A stretch of 64,000 nucleotides of DNA from Massiliimalia massiliensis (GTDB lineage: Bacteria > Bacillota > Clostridia > Oscillospirales > Ruminococcaceae), in NCBI RefSeq assembly GCF_900155615.1, contig NZ_FUHT01000004.1, positions 558,001 to 622,000 of the forward strand. Reading direction: 5' to 3'. The notes beneath the pieces are model-generated. The model worked only from the letters and a program-made list of their open reading frames with translations. It did not search any database and had not been told where the DNA came from. Position numbers and translations under genes: made by a program. Shown piece by piece: positions 43,220 through 51,209 of the stretch (positions are counted from its first letter, which is position 1; each line of letters starts with the position of its first letter).

Positions 43220-44776
43220 TTAATTATTTCCTTGAATATTTCGGTAATGAGTAGGAGAATTTCCAGTATATTTTTTGAAGACTTGCGTAAAATATCGATA
43301 ATTTTTAAATCCAACGTATTCTGCGATTTCATAAGACATCATGGATGTACCGCGAAGCAATTCCTTTGCCTTTTGTACACGCAGTTTATTTAAATATTCT
43401 GTGATAGGAATTCCTTCAATCGAATTAAAAATATGACAGAGATAACTTGGGCTCCGCTCCACCTGTTGTGCAATCTGCTCTACCGATAAAGGCAATGTAT
43501 AATTTTGATTCATAAAGTCCTTTGCCCGTTTGATGATCCATCTGCTTTTTGAAGGCTGATTTTGCTTGATAATCGCTAGAATGTCACAATAAAAAAATTC
43601 AACCTGATGAATGTATTCTTCTAATATAGAGAAGTGCTTTACATATTGAATATAGCCTAAATTAAGTAAATTATTTCTAACATCCACTCTATCGTCTATC
43701 TGGACCGATAGCATAGAAACTAATTGAAAACAGTAGTTTTGGATAGTTTTAATATCCGTGATATCTGAAAAACGATAGCTTTGAAATAAGGGGTGTAGTA
43801 AATGGAGACAGGATTCGATATTCACAGATCGAATGGCTTTAGTTAATTCTCCTCGAATAGAATCGGGAGAAATGGGGTGTTCGAACTGTTTTTTAGAAAA
43901 TTGTTGTGAAGTGAGTGTGACTCCATTGCCAATAAAAAAGCGGTACTGCAATGTTTTTTCTGCATCTCGAAGGGCACTTTGAAACGAATAAGCAGAAAAC
44001 ATATCGCTAAAAGCTATCGTAGATTGTTGATTATATTTTTGACAAAATGTATCGATGAAGTTTGAAGCAGTCTCTTGCACGGATGACGAATCTGATGCTG
44101 AAGAAAGATTAAAAAACAACAAAATCTGATTTGCTTTATTTCCAGGCATCCAAAATACTTCGATTGGGTATGAATGAGACAAAGCATCAGTGATTTCTGT
44201 TAAATCCAATGGGGCTGGTTTAGCTTCATCAAGCGGATCATATGGTAATAGTTCTACCAGACTTGTCAGAAGATAAGGCTGATTCCAACGAAATCCGGCG
44301 GAATGAATGAAAAGAGCAAGTTCTTCTTTAACTAAATTAGGATCTTTTAAGAGTTTTTTGATCGTAGAGGAGAAGTCGTTTGATGTCTGTAATATAGGAG
44401 TGCTGTGCTTGATCTCTTCAACGGTCATTCGCACTCTGTCAATAAGGTCGTCTATATTGACCGGCTTTACCAGATATTCCTTCACACCAATAGAAATGGC
44501 TTGTTTTGCATAAGAAAAATCAGTGTATCCGCTCAATAATAGAATTTTTGTTTTTGGATACAGTCTTGATACACATTCTGCAAGTTCTAAACCATCCATA
44601 CCAGGCATTCTGATATCGGTTAACAAAATATCGGGTGTCGACTGACGAATATATTTCATTGCTTCAATTCCATTCTTAGCACTGGATACAGAATCAATTC
44701 CAATAGATCTCCAATCGATCGTCTCCACTAAACCTTCCCGAATACTGGACTCATCGTCGACAACTAATAATTTCAT
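43220..44776 (-). CDS. Response regulator with AraC-type DNA-binding domain (YesN-like)
   Basis: 518-residue transcription factor. N-terminal receiver domain (1-120): LVVDDESSIREG, phosphoacceptor Asp in DILLTDIRMPGMDG (near 54), and Lys in VKPVNIDDL. The central region (about 140-400) has no clear domain. The C-terminal AraC/XylS tandem HTH (about 412-515) contains LSVEQIAQQVERSPSYLCHIF and ending VGFKNYRYFTQVFKKYTGNSPTHYR. It is 12 bp downstream of the histidine kinase gene. It presumably activates the ABC-transporter/glycosidase genes divergent from it. Confidence 0.93.
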   Translation of the reverse strand: MKLLVVDDESSIREGLVETIDWRSIGIDSVSSAKNGIEAMKYIRQSTPDILLTDIRMPGMDGLELAECVSRLYPKTKILLLSGYTDFSYAKQAISIGVKEYLVKPVNIDDLIDRVRMTVEEIKHSTPILQTSNDFSSTIKKLLKDPNLVKEELALFIHSAGFRWNQPYLLTSLVELLPYDPLDEAKPAPLDLTEITDALSHSYPIEVFWMPGNKANQILLFFNLSSASDSSSVQETASNFIDTFCQKYNQQSTIAFSDMFSAYSFQSALRDAEKTLQYRFFIGNGVTLTSQQFSKKQFEHPISPDSIRGELTKAIRSVNIESCLHLLHPLFQSYRFSDITDIKTIQNYCFQLVSMLSVQIDDRVDVRNNLLNLGYIQYVKHFSILEEYIHQVEFFYCDILAIIKQNQPSKSRWIIKRAKDFMNQNYTLPLSVEQIAQQVERSPSYLCHIFNSIEGIPITEYLNKLRVQKAKELLRGTSMMSYEIAEYVGFKNYRYFTQVFKKYTGNSPTHYRNIQGNN

Positions 44777-44788
44777 AGGGACCTCCTT

Positions 44789-46555
44789 TTATAATGGTAA
44801 ATCGTCACTAGGCGGCTTTATCAAAATAGGAAGCCGTAAAGTAACGTTAGTTCCGATTCCTGGAATGCTATGAAATGTTATTCCGTATTCCTTACCAAAA
44901 TGCAATCGCAATCGGTCATCAATGTTCTTTAACGCAAAAGCCTTTTGGGGATTATTGTCAAGTAACTGTTTCATCACCAGTTCTTCATTGATTCCAATAC
45001 CGTCATCTTTGACAGTGATAATGACATCCTCATTGTCAATTTTTCCTATAATGGATAAATGACCATCATCAATTTTATTTTCCAGTCCATGTACAATGGA
45101 GTTTTCTACCAACGGTTGTAAGATAAGCCGGATAGTATACAACGATTTCACCTGATTGTCAAAATCAATTGTATAGGATAATTTCTCTTTAAAACGCAAT
45201 TTCTGGATATTTAAATAATTTTCAATATGGTGAATCTCTTCCTGAAATGTGACAAACTTACTTTCCTTACTCAAGTAATACCGAAACAAATCAGAAAGCA
45301 TCTCTATCTGCTGGCTGACTTCCAAGGCCCCTTGTCGTCGTGCATTCCAGCGGATACTGTCCAAAGTGTTATATAAAAAATGAGGATTGATTTGAGAATT
45401 CATATATAATAGTTCTGCTATTGTTTCCTGACGTTTAATTTCAGCATTCTTTTGGATTAGAAAACCGATTCGATCTGTCATCTGATTGAAACTATCTGCG
45501 AGCTGCCCGAATTCATCCCGTGAACGAATATCGGCTTTTGTATTTAAATTTCCGTCTTGTAAATCTTGTGTTGCTGTCATAAGCCGCTTTAAAGGTCTTA
45601 ATATGAAAAACGAAAGTAAAATACAAAGAATGAGAGAAAACAGGATAACACCGAAAGCAACAATATATGTGTATTGCTTGATAGACAAAGCCTGTTCCTC
45701 AATACTGGAGGCAGGGATAACATGTACCAAACGCCATCCATTGTTAATTGGATTTCCGACAATAAGATAATGATCTCCACTCTTTGATGACAATGTAAAA
45801 GTTTTTGCTTCGGTGGACTCTAGATCAATACATTGAGCTTTAATATTCGTAAGCACACCCTCTTCCTGCAGCTTTCCGGAAGAAGAGACTATTTTGCCAT
45901 CACGGTTTAATAACAGGACCATTGAATTAGGTAGGTAATTAAATTCAGACATTAGATCAATAAATTCTTGTTCCCGTATATCTATTCGCAAGGTACCAAT
46001 TGGGATTTGACCATAAGAGGTCGTGATTTTTTGATAGAAAGAAATAAGAGAAACTTGATCATTATAAAAGGTAGAGACTGTTCTGGGGAGATTCCACAAA
46101 CTTTTTTGTGTCCCATCTGAAAAAGTATTGTCAAAATTTTCATCCTCAGGAAAAGTATTCCCTACCGAAATGCCGATCTGCCCATCCAGTGTCGATACTT
46201 TTAAATAATAAATGTTGTTGTCATCCAAACGATTCACACCAAATTGATCCTGAAAATACTTGGACTCCACACGAGTACCGATAAATCGATTGGGGTTAAA
46301 ATCCATTAGTAAATCTTGGATATCCTCGTTATAAACAATATCAAAAGTCAACCGATCAATCTGCTCTATATAATCTTCCAATTTAAGGGTAGCTTCATCG
46401 ATTTTTTGTGAGGAAAGTGTAATTTCTTTCTCCAAAAAATAGTTGTAGTAACGGTTATGTACTAAAAACCCCATTATAAGTAGAGGCATAAAGAGAAAGA
46501 GAAGAAATACCAATAATAATTTGTGCTGTAGAGAGAATGTGACCCGTCTTTTCAT
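44789..46555 (-). CDS. Sensor histidine kinase (YesM-like, HisKA_7TM-free LytS/YesM type)
   Basis: 588-residue membrane kinase. Two membrane helices (about 12-32 and 298-322) flank an extracellular sensor of about 265 residues. Then a HAMP domain (about 318-372, LRPLKRLMTATQDLQDGNL), a His-kinase domain with the phosphoacceptor in INPHFLYNTLDSIRW, and an ATP domain with LVENSIVHGLENK (N box) and KDDGIGI (G box). It pairs with the YesN-like regulator. The sensor presumably detects a sugar or glycan fragment outside the cell or bound to the lipoprotein. Confidence 0.93.
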   Translation of the reverse strand: MKRRVTFSLQHKLLLVFLLFLFMPLLIMGFLVHNRYYNYFLEKEITLSSQKIDEATLKLEDYIEQIDRLTFDIVYNEDIQDLLMDFNPNRFIGTRVESKYFQDQFGVNRLDDNNIYYLKVSTLDGQIGISVGNTFPEDENFDNTFSDGTQKSLWNLPRTVSTFYNDQVSLISFYQKITTSYGQIPIGTLRIDIREQEFIDLMSEFNYLPNSMVLLLNRDGKIVSSSGKLQEEGVLTNIKAQCIDLESTEAKTFTLSSKSGDHYLIVGNPINNGWRLVHVIPASSIEEQALSIKQYTYIVAFGVILFSLILCILLSFFILRPLKRLMTATQDLQDGNLNTKADIRSRDEFGQLADSFNQMTDRIGFLIQKNAEIKRQETIAELLYMNSQINPHFLYNTLDSIRWNARRQGALEVSQQIEMLSDLFRYYLSKESKFVTFQEEIHHIENYLNIQKLRFKEKLSYTIDFDNQVKSLYTIRLILQPLVENSIVHGLENKIDDGHLSIIGKIDNEDVIITVKDDGIGINEELVMKQLLDNNPQKAFALKNIDDRLRLHFGKEYGITFHSIPGIGTNVTLRLPILIKPPSDDLPL

Positions 46556-46587
46556 AGGAATCCCCCTAATTTCTTTTGTTTTTATAA

Positions 46588-46596
46588 ATTATAACA
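46588..46596 (-). promoter_or_regulatory. Extended -10 promoter of the two-component operon
   Basis: On the minus strand TGTTATAAT: perfect TATAAT with the TG extension, 33 bp before the kinase start. The -35 is weak. Confidence 0.5.
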
Positions 46597-46673
46597 AATT
46601 ATCATAAGGATGGCTAGTGAGAAAAATGCTATTAAAATCTAAGAATATTGAACATTAACTAAATTTTAGTGGA

Positions 46674-46702
46674 TTGTGGCAAAGAAGTATTTTGTTTATA
46701 AT
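46674..46702 (+). promoter_or_regulatory. Promoter of the sugar ABC transporter operon
   Basis: TTGTGG (46674-46679), 17-nt spacer, TATAAT (46697-46702). A palindrome covers the expected transcription start. The region between the divergent kinase and transporter genes is about 210 bp and AT-rich. Confidence 0.65.
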
Positions 46703-46708
46703 AAAACC

Positions 46709-46724
46709 ATAGAATTAATTCTAT
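46709..46724. promoter_or_regulatory. 16-bp perfect palindrome at the transporter transcription start
   Basis: ATAGAATTAATTCTAT, 6 bp after the -10 box. Its position is right for an operator that would block initiation. The bound protein is unknown. The AraC-type regulator would usually bind direct repeats upstream instead. Confidence 0.5.
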
Positions 46725-46766
46725 CAATGAAACTTGTTGCAAAGATAAATGAACAGGAGGCAGTTT

Positions 46767-48098
46767 ATGAAAAAGAAACATTTTATTTCAATATTGGCAG
46801 CTTTAATGGCAAGCAGTATGCTTTTTACCGCTTGCGGTACAACAACCACACCAGATGGTGATAGTTCCGAATCAGGTGGTTCGGAGGCAAAAACTGGTGA
46901 ACCGGTAACAATACGTTACATGACATGGGAAGATGGAGACTGGCAAACATTTAGTGAAGAATTTATCGATAAATATATGAAAGATAATCCGAACGTCACC
47001 ATCCAGTATGAACCAACTGCTGGCGATGGGTATATGACCAAACTGAAAACTTCACTCTCTTCGGGTACTGCTCCTGATGTTGCATGGGTAGATGGCTGGC
47101 AGGAAATGTTTAAGATGGATGTTTTTGAACCTTTGGATGATTATATTGCAAAATATAATTTTGATTTAGACGTCCAGAATCCTGCTTTAATTGAGAGCGG
47201 AAGTTACAATGGAAAAATTTATGGCTTATTCGGTTGGGCAGGCGTTACTGGAATTTATTATAACAAGCAATTATTTGATGATGCCGGAGTTGCTTATCCA
47301 CAAGAAGGATGGACATGGGATGACTGCAAAAATATTGCTACTCAAATGACGAAAGGCGATGGCGCGGATAAAGTATACGGAATTGACATTCAGCTTGACT
47401 GGAGTGGTCAATATGAAACCATGATGTGGGGCAATGGCGCGCGAATCATTGATGACGACTTAAATTATGATGGCGTTATGAATTCTGATAAGATGGTAGA
47501 GGCTCTGGATTGGTACACCAGCTTTGTAAAAGACGGTGTTTCTCCACAATCCACTTCACTCAAGGCAGCTGGCGGCGGAGATGAAATGTTCAAGAGTGGT
47601 CAGCTTGCCATGCATTATGCTTTCTCTGGGTTTGTACAGTCTTTAGAAGCGGGCGGAACCTTTGATATGGATAATCTGGGCGTTGTAGGTCTGCCGGTAG
47701 CAAATAAGGGTGATAAACCTGCTGTCAATGTTACATTTACAAATCCTCTTTGCATCAGCAAGGATAGCAAAAATAAAGATGAAGCATTTAAGTTTGTAGC
47801 AGCTCGTGTGGGTGAAGAAACTGCAAGAGATTTTTGCTCTCGTGGTTGGTCTGTTCCAGGAACTACCGCTTTGGTTGAAGAATTAAAATTGATGGATGAT
47901 CCATTGCTCAAGGTTTTCGCAGATCCAATACTTAATACGGATAAATATGTTTATCCAAAACCAGCTGGTACCTATAGTCCTGTAGCTTCTGCCTTAAATG
48001 ATGCAATGGTGAATGCTATTAGTGCTGTAGTTGTAGAGGGAAAAGATTCAAAACAAGCTTTAGATGAAGCAGTAGAAGCGGTTAAAAAAGCAGAATAA
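46767..48098 (+). CDS. Sugar ABC transporter substrate-binding lipoprotein
   Basis: Family 1 extracellular solute-binding protein, 443 residues. The lipoprotein signal is clear: MKKKHFISILAALMASSMLF followed by the lipobox TAC (Cys near 27), then a Ser/Gly/Thr-rich linker. The mature part has EEFIDKYMKDNPNVTIQYEP, APDVAWVDGWQEMF and IYGLFGWAGVTGIYYNK, typical for oligosaccharide binders. ATG 46767 follows CAGGAGG. It is the first gene of an import operon and is separated from the permeases by a stable stem-loop. The sugar is unknown, but the neighbours suggest an oligosaccharide released by the secreted GH39-like enzyme. Confidence 0.92.
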   Translation: MKKKHFISILAALMASSMLFTACGTTTTPDGDSSESGGSEAKTGEPVTIRYMTWEDGDWQTFSEEFIDKYMKDNPNVTIQYEPTAGDGYMTKLKTSLSSGTAPDVAWVDGWQEMFKMDVFEPLDDYIAKYNFDLDVQNPALIESGSYNGKIYGLFGWAGVTGIYYNKQLFDDAGVAYPQEGWTWDDCKNIATQMTKGDGADKVYGIDIQLDWSGQYETMMWGNGARIIDDDLNYDGVMNSDKMVEALDWYTSFVKDGVSPQSTSLKAAGGGDEMFKSGQLAMHYAFSGFVQSLEAGGTFDMDNLGVVGLPVANKGDKPAVNVTFTNPLCISKDSKNKDEAFKFVAARVGEETARDFCSRGWSVPGTTALVEELKLMDDPLLKVFADPILNTDKYVYPKPAGTYSPVASALNDAMVNAISAVVVEGKDSKQALDEAVEAVKKAE

Positions 48099-48116
48099 GA
48101 AATCCTTAGTGTTAAG

Positions 48117-48158
48117 GAAATGGGCGGTAGAACGTGTTCATATTCTATCGCCTATTTC
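48117..48158 (+). promoter_or_regulatory. Long stem-loop between binding-protein and permease genes
   Basis: 16-bp stem (48117-48132 / 48143-48158) with two G-T pairs and a 10-nt loop, without a following T-run. In ABC operons such stems often stabilise the upstream binding-protein message so that it exceeds the permeases; that is an inference here. Confidence 0.6.
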
Positions 48159-48217
48159 TCTCAGAAATAGTAAAGGCACATTTTATTTAGCGTGTCTGGG
48201 AAAACAGAGGTGAGTTT

Positions 48218-49117
48218 ATGACGAAAGGTATGAAAAAAAGCCGATGGAAAGATAATCTGTCTGGGTATTTGTTTATCTCTCCATGGTTGATTGGGTTTTT
48301 AGTATTCACATTGATACCCGGTGCTTTTTGTCTGTTTATTTCTTTTACTGATTGGGATATGTTTACAGATTACCAGATAGTTGGTATTCAAAATTATATT
48401 GATTTATTTCATGATGATCTATTTTTGAAATCATTATGGGTAACTGCCCGGTTTGTAGTGACGAGTGTTGGAATCACAATTATTTTGTCACTTGCACTTG
48501 CATTATTATTGAACATAAATTCCAAAGCCATGTATTTCTTTCGAACAGCATTCTATATTCCTTCCGTAGTCTCGGGAATTGCGGTGGCGCTGGTCTGGTC
48601 TTGGATTTTTAGCCCAGACTTTGGAGTTATCAATTATGTTCTGTCGTTATTTGGAATCAGTGGACCAGACTGGTTGGGAAATCCGGCATATGCTCCATGG
48701 GCTTTTTTGATTATTATGTGTACTACTTTTGTTGGGGCTCCAATGGTTATCTTTTTGGCAGCTCTACAAAATGTACCCCCTCATCTTTATGAAAGTGCTT
48801 CGCTGGATGGAGCGGGTGCTTTTGCGAAACTTTTTTACATAACTTTACCTGAAATCAAACCGATTATTGTATTTAATCTTATCACAACGGTTATTGGAGC
48901 ATTTCGTACTTTTACACAGGCTCAGACATTGGCCGGAACGGATGGCAACCCAGGACACTCCTTGCTGTTTATGGTTATGTATTTATATAAAAAAGGGTTT
49001 AATGACATGAAAATGGGATATGCCTCTGCGATAGCTTGGGTTTTCTTTATCATAGTATTAGTCTGTACTTTGGTAATTATGAAGTTTTCAAACAATAATG
49101 AAGATAAAGGGGTGTAA
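48218..49117 (+). CDS. Sugar ABC transporter permease (MalF/UgpA-like)
   Basis: 299-residue inner-membrane subunit with six hydrophobic helices. The EAA-type loop that contacts the ATPase reads YESASLDGAGAFAKLFYITLPEIKP. The N-terminus (DNLSGYLFISPWLIGFLVFT) is typical of the UgpA/LacF group. AGAGGTGAG precedes the ATG. It is followed 4 bp later by the second permease. Confidence 0.94.
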   Translation: MTKGMKKSRWKDNLSGYLFISPWLIGFLVFTLIPGAFCLFISFTDWDMFTDYQIVGIQNYIDLFHDDLFLKSLWVTARFVVTSVGITIILSLALALLLNINSKAMYFFRTAFYIPSVVSGIAVALVWSWIFSPDFGVINYVLSLFGISGPDWLGNPAYAPWAFLIIMCTTFVGAPMVIFLAALQNVPPHLYESASLDGAGAFAKLFYITLPEIKPIIVFNLITTVIGAFRTFTQAQTLAGTDGNPGHSLLFMVMYLYKKGFNDMKMGYASAIAWVFFIIVLVCTLVIMKFSNNNEDKGV

Positions 49118-49121
49118 TTAG

Positions 49122-49964
49122 ATGAAACAAAAAGTGGTTTCTTTCTCGCGACTATTCCGGTACCTGGTCCTGATCGCGCTTTCAATTTTGTTTATTTTCC
49201 CATTTTACTGGATGCTGTCTACCTCTTTGAAAGTCGGAACAGACATTTTTGCGTTTCCGCCTAAGTTGATACCAAACCCTATAACTTTTCAGTGGTATGG
49301 AGAAGCTTGGACAATGCAGGATTTTACCCTTTATCTTATAAATACCTTAAAAATCGTGGGATGCAATGTTATACTTGCAGTACTTTCTTCTGCGCTTGTT
49401 GCATACGGATTTGCAAGAATTCGGTTTCGTGGAAGAAATATATTATTTGTAATTGTACTTGCTACCATGATTTTGCCGAATGAGGTATTGATTCTGCCTC
49501 AGTATATGGAATTTAATCTGTTAGGATGGATCAATTCACATGCTGCTCTGATTGTTCCGAATATGTTTGGATTTCCATTTTTTATCTTTTTGATTCATCA
49601 GTATTTGAAAGGGATTAGTTCAGAATTGGATGAGGCTGCAACAATAGACGGCTGTAACCGATTACAGATTTTCTTTAAGATTTTATTACCGTTGTTAACG
49701 CCTGTTTTGGCAACCTGTGTTATTTTCCAATTTATGAATACATGGAACGATTATATGGGACCGTTGATTTATCTGCAAACTCGTGATAAATGGACCATGG
49801 CACTGGGAATTGCTTCGATTAACAGTGAGCGACTTTACAGTTCGGTAAACTGGGGACATAGAATGGCAATGTCAACTCTCTACTCTATTCCCCCGTTACT
49901 CGTATTTTTCTTTGCTCAAGATAAACTAATTGGAGGAATATCCATGTCTGGAATGAAAGGATAA
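49122..49964 (+). CDS. Sugar ABC transporter permease (MalG/UgpE-like)
   Basis: 280-residue inner-membrane subunit with six helices; the EAA loop is LDEAATIDGCNRLQIFFKILLP. The C-terminus ends QDKLIGGISMSGMKG, a common ending in this family. No ATPase gene is in the operon; a shared MsmX-type ATPase elsewhere in the genome is the usual partner. The operon is now cut off from the glycosidase genes by an IS element 38 bp after the stop. Confidence 0.94.
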   Translation: MKQKVVSFSRLFRYLVLIALSILFIFPFYWMLSTSLKVGTDIFAFPPKLIPNPITFQWYGEAWTMQDFTLYLINTLKIVGCNVILAVLSSALVAYGFARIRFRGRNILFVIVLATMILPNEVLILPQYMEFNLLGWINSHAALIVPNMFGFPFFIFLIHQYLKGISSELDEAATIDGCNRLQIFFKILLPLLTPVLATCVIFQFMNTWNDYMGPLIYLQTRDKWTMALGIASINSERLYSSVNWGHRMAMSTLYSIPPLLVFFFAQDKLIGGISMSGMKG

Positions 49965-50001
49965 TTTAATAGCAAAGGTCGAAAGTTGAAAACATTGGGT
50001 C

Positions 50002-50009
50002 TTTAAAAT
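50002..50009. repeat. Left copy of the 8-bp target-site duplication
   Basis: TTTAAAAT immediately before the IS left end; an identical copy follows the right end at 51186-51193. Confidence 0.85.
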
Positions 50010-51185
50010 GGCACTGTAAAGTAAAAATGAAAAAATAGGACCCAAGATCAGCGAATATAGTTACGCAACGAGGAGAAGCTCTCGTTTACGCTTTTTGGAC
50101 AGATGAAGGCCAGCACACTGAGCCGGAGTAAGACCGTTCAAGGCGGAGTGAGGGCGGACAAACTTGTAGAAAAAGATGAACATGGAAATGAGGTTGTTGG
50201 CAGAAGCAAAGGACGAAAAGCCCTGTTTGGTTTTGTACCATGCCTTAAATTGCTTGTTGAAGCACTCAATGAGGTTGTTTGTAATATCATCGTGGAAACT
50301 CTCCACACGGATGTGCTGCACCCCATGTAGCGTCTTGACAGGCATCTGGTAAGCAAAATAGCGGTCGCTCACAATGGCCTGCGGAGCCCCCATAGGCTTC
50401 ACGACTTCCAGTATGGTAAACGCTTGCGGGCTGTCCCTGTGGCGGTCGAGATGGAAGCCGAGGACAAAACGGGTTTCGCTGTCCAGAATGAGCCAGAGAT
50501 AGTATTTCTCCCCCTGTATCTTGACCACGGTTTCATCGGCGTGCCATTCGTCTGAATTAAAATTGAGTGTCGGAATGAGCTGTATGGCAATGTTTTGGAA
50601 CAGTGGGGCGAAGCGGGTACACCAATTGCTAATGGTTGTGTGGGACACCTGGACATTCATCACGGTACGCAGGATCAGAGCGATATTGCGGAAAGAGTTT
50701 TTGCCTAGGTAGAACATACTCAAGGCCATGAGGATCACATGGACAGGGTAGCGCATCCGCTTGAAGTCCGTCTTGCCAAACAGCTTGGACATGGACGGGA
50801 CTGAAACAGCGGTAGGCTTTGGTACGAACAGGGAATGGTTGCACTTCTTGTCACAGTAGCGATAGTTGCTGTAATGCTCCCTATCGTGGTGCAGGAAGGT
50901 GGCTTTCCCACAGACTGGGCAGGAAGGATAATTCGGATGCCTCTCCTTGGGCGGTGTTTCCGTCGCCCACTGATGTCCGCACTTTTTGCACCGATACTTT
51001 TGATGACCATGAGCATCTTTTCCGTAGCGATAAAAGTCTGTTTTGTTGTTGCACTTTGGGTAGCTTAACTGGTATAATTTTGCCATGAAGACTCGTCTCC
51101 TTTCGGGAGGTACTGTGTTTTGTGGTGAAACCATTGTACCAGAAGGGCTGACGGGTCTTCAACTTTCATTTAGCTTTACAGTCCG
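50010..51185 (-). mobile_element. Complete IS6-like insertion sequence (1176 bp)
   Basis: The ends are imperfect inverted repeats of about 33 bp: left GGCACTGTAAAG..., right (complement) CGGACTGTAAAG..., both running into ...GACCC. The left end matches the first eight bases of the known IS26 end (GGCACTGT), and an 8-bp duplication is the IS6-family size. One transposase gene fills it. The exact duplication and intact transposase point to recent insertion. Removing the element and one repeat copy rejoins the permease 3' region to the AAGGAGGA ribosome site of the GH39-like gene. Confidence 0.88.
50061..51086 (-). CDS. IS6-like DDE transposase
   Basis: 341-residue transposase. Two N-terminal zinc-ribbon-like blocks (YPKCNNKT...CKKCGHQW and CPVCGKAT...CDKKCNH) precede the catalytic DDE domain. 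The first Asp is in EWHADETVVKIQG, the second in AIVSDRYFAYQ, and the Glu in NNLIECFNKQFKAW. ATG at 51086 with AAAGGAGA upstream is preferred over one 48 bp earlier. Zinc ribbons are longer than in classical IS26 transposase, so it belongs to a distinct clade. It appears intact and able to act. Confidence 0.87.
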   Translation of the reverse strand: MAKLYQLSYPKCNNKTDFYRYGKDAHGHQKYRCKKCGHQWATETPPKERHPNYPSCPVCGKATFLHHDREHYSNYRYCDKKCNHSLFVPKPTAVSVPSMSKLFGKTDFKRMRYPVHVILMALSMFYLGKNSFRNIALILRTVMNVQVSHTTISNWCTRFAPLFQNIAIQLIPTLNFNSDEWHADETVVKIQGEKYYLWLILDSETRFVLGFHLDRHRDSPQAFTILEVVKPMGAPQAIVSDRYFAYQMPVKTLHGVQHIRVESFHDDITNNLIECFNKQFKAWYKTKQGFSSFASANNLISMFIFFYKFVRPHSALNGLTPAQCAGLHLSKKRKRELLLVA

Positions 51186-51193
51186 TTTAAAAT
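51186..51193. repeat. Right copy of the 8-bp target-site duplication
   Basis: TTTAAAAT directly after the IS right end, 16 bp before the GH39-like gene start and just before its ribosome site. Confidence 0.85.
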
Positions 51194-51209
51194 AAAAAGG
51201 AGGATAAGA

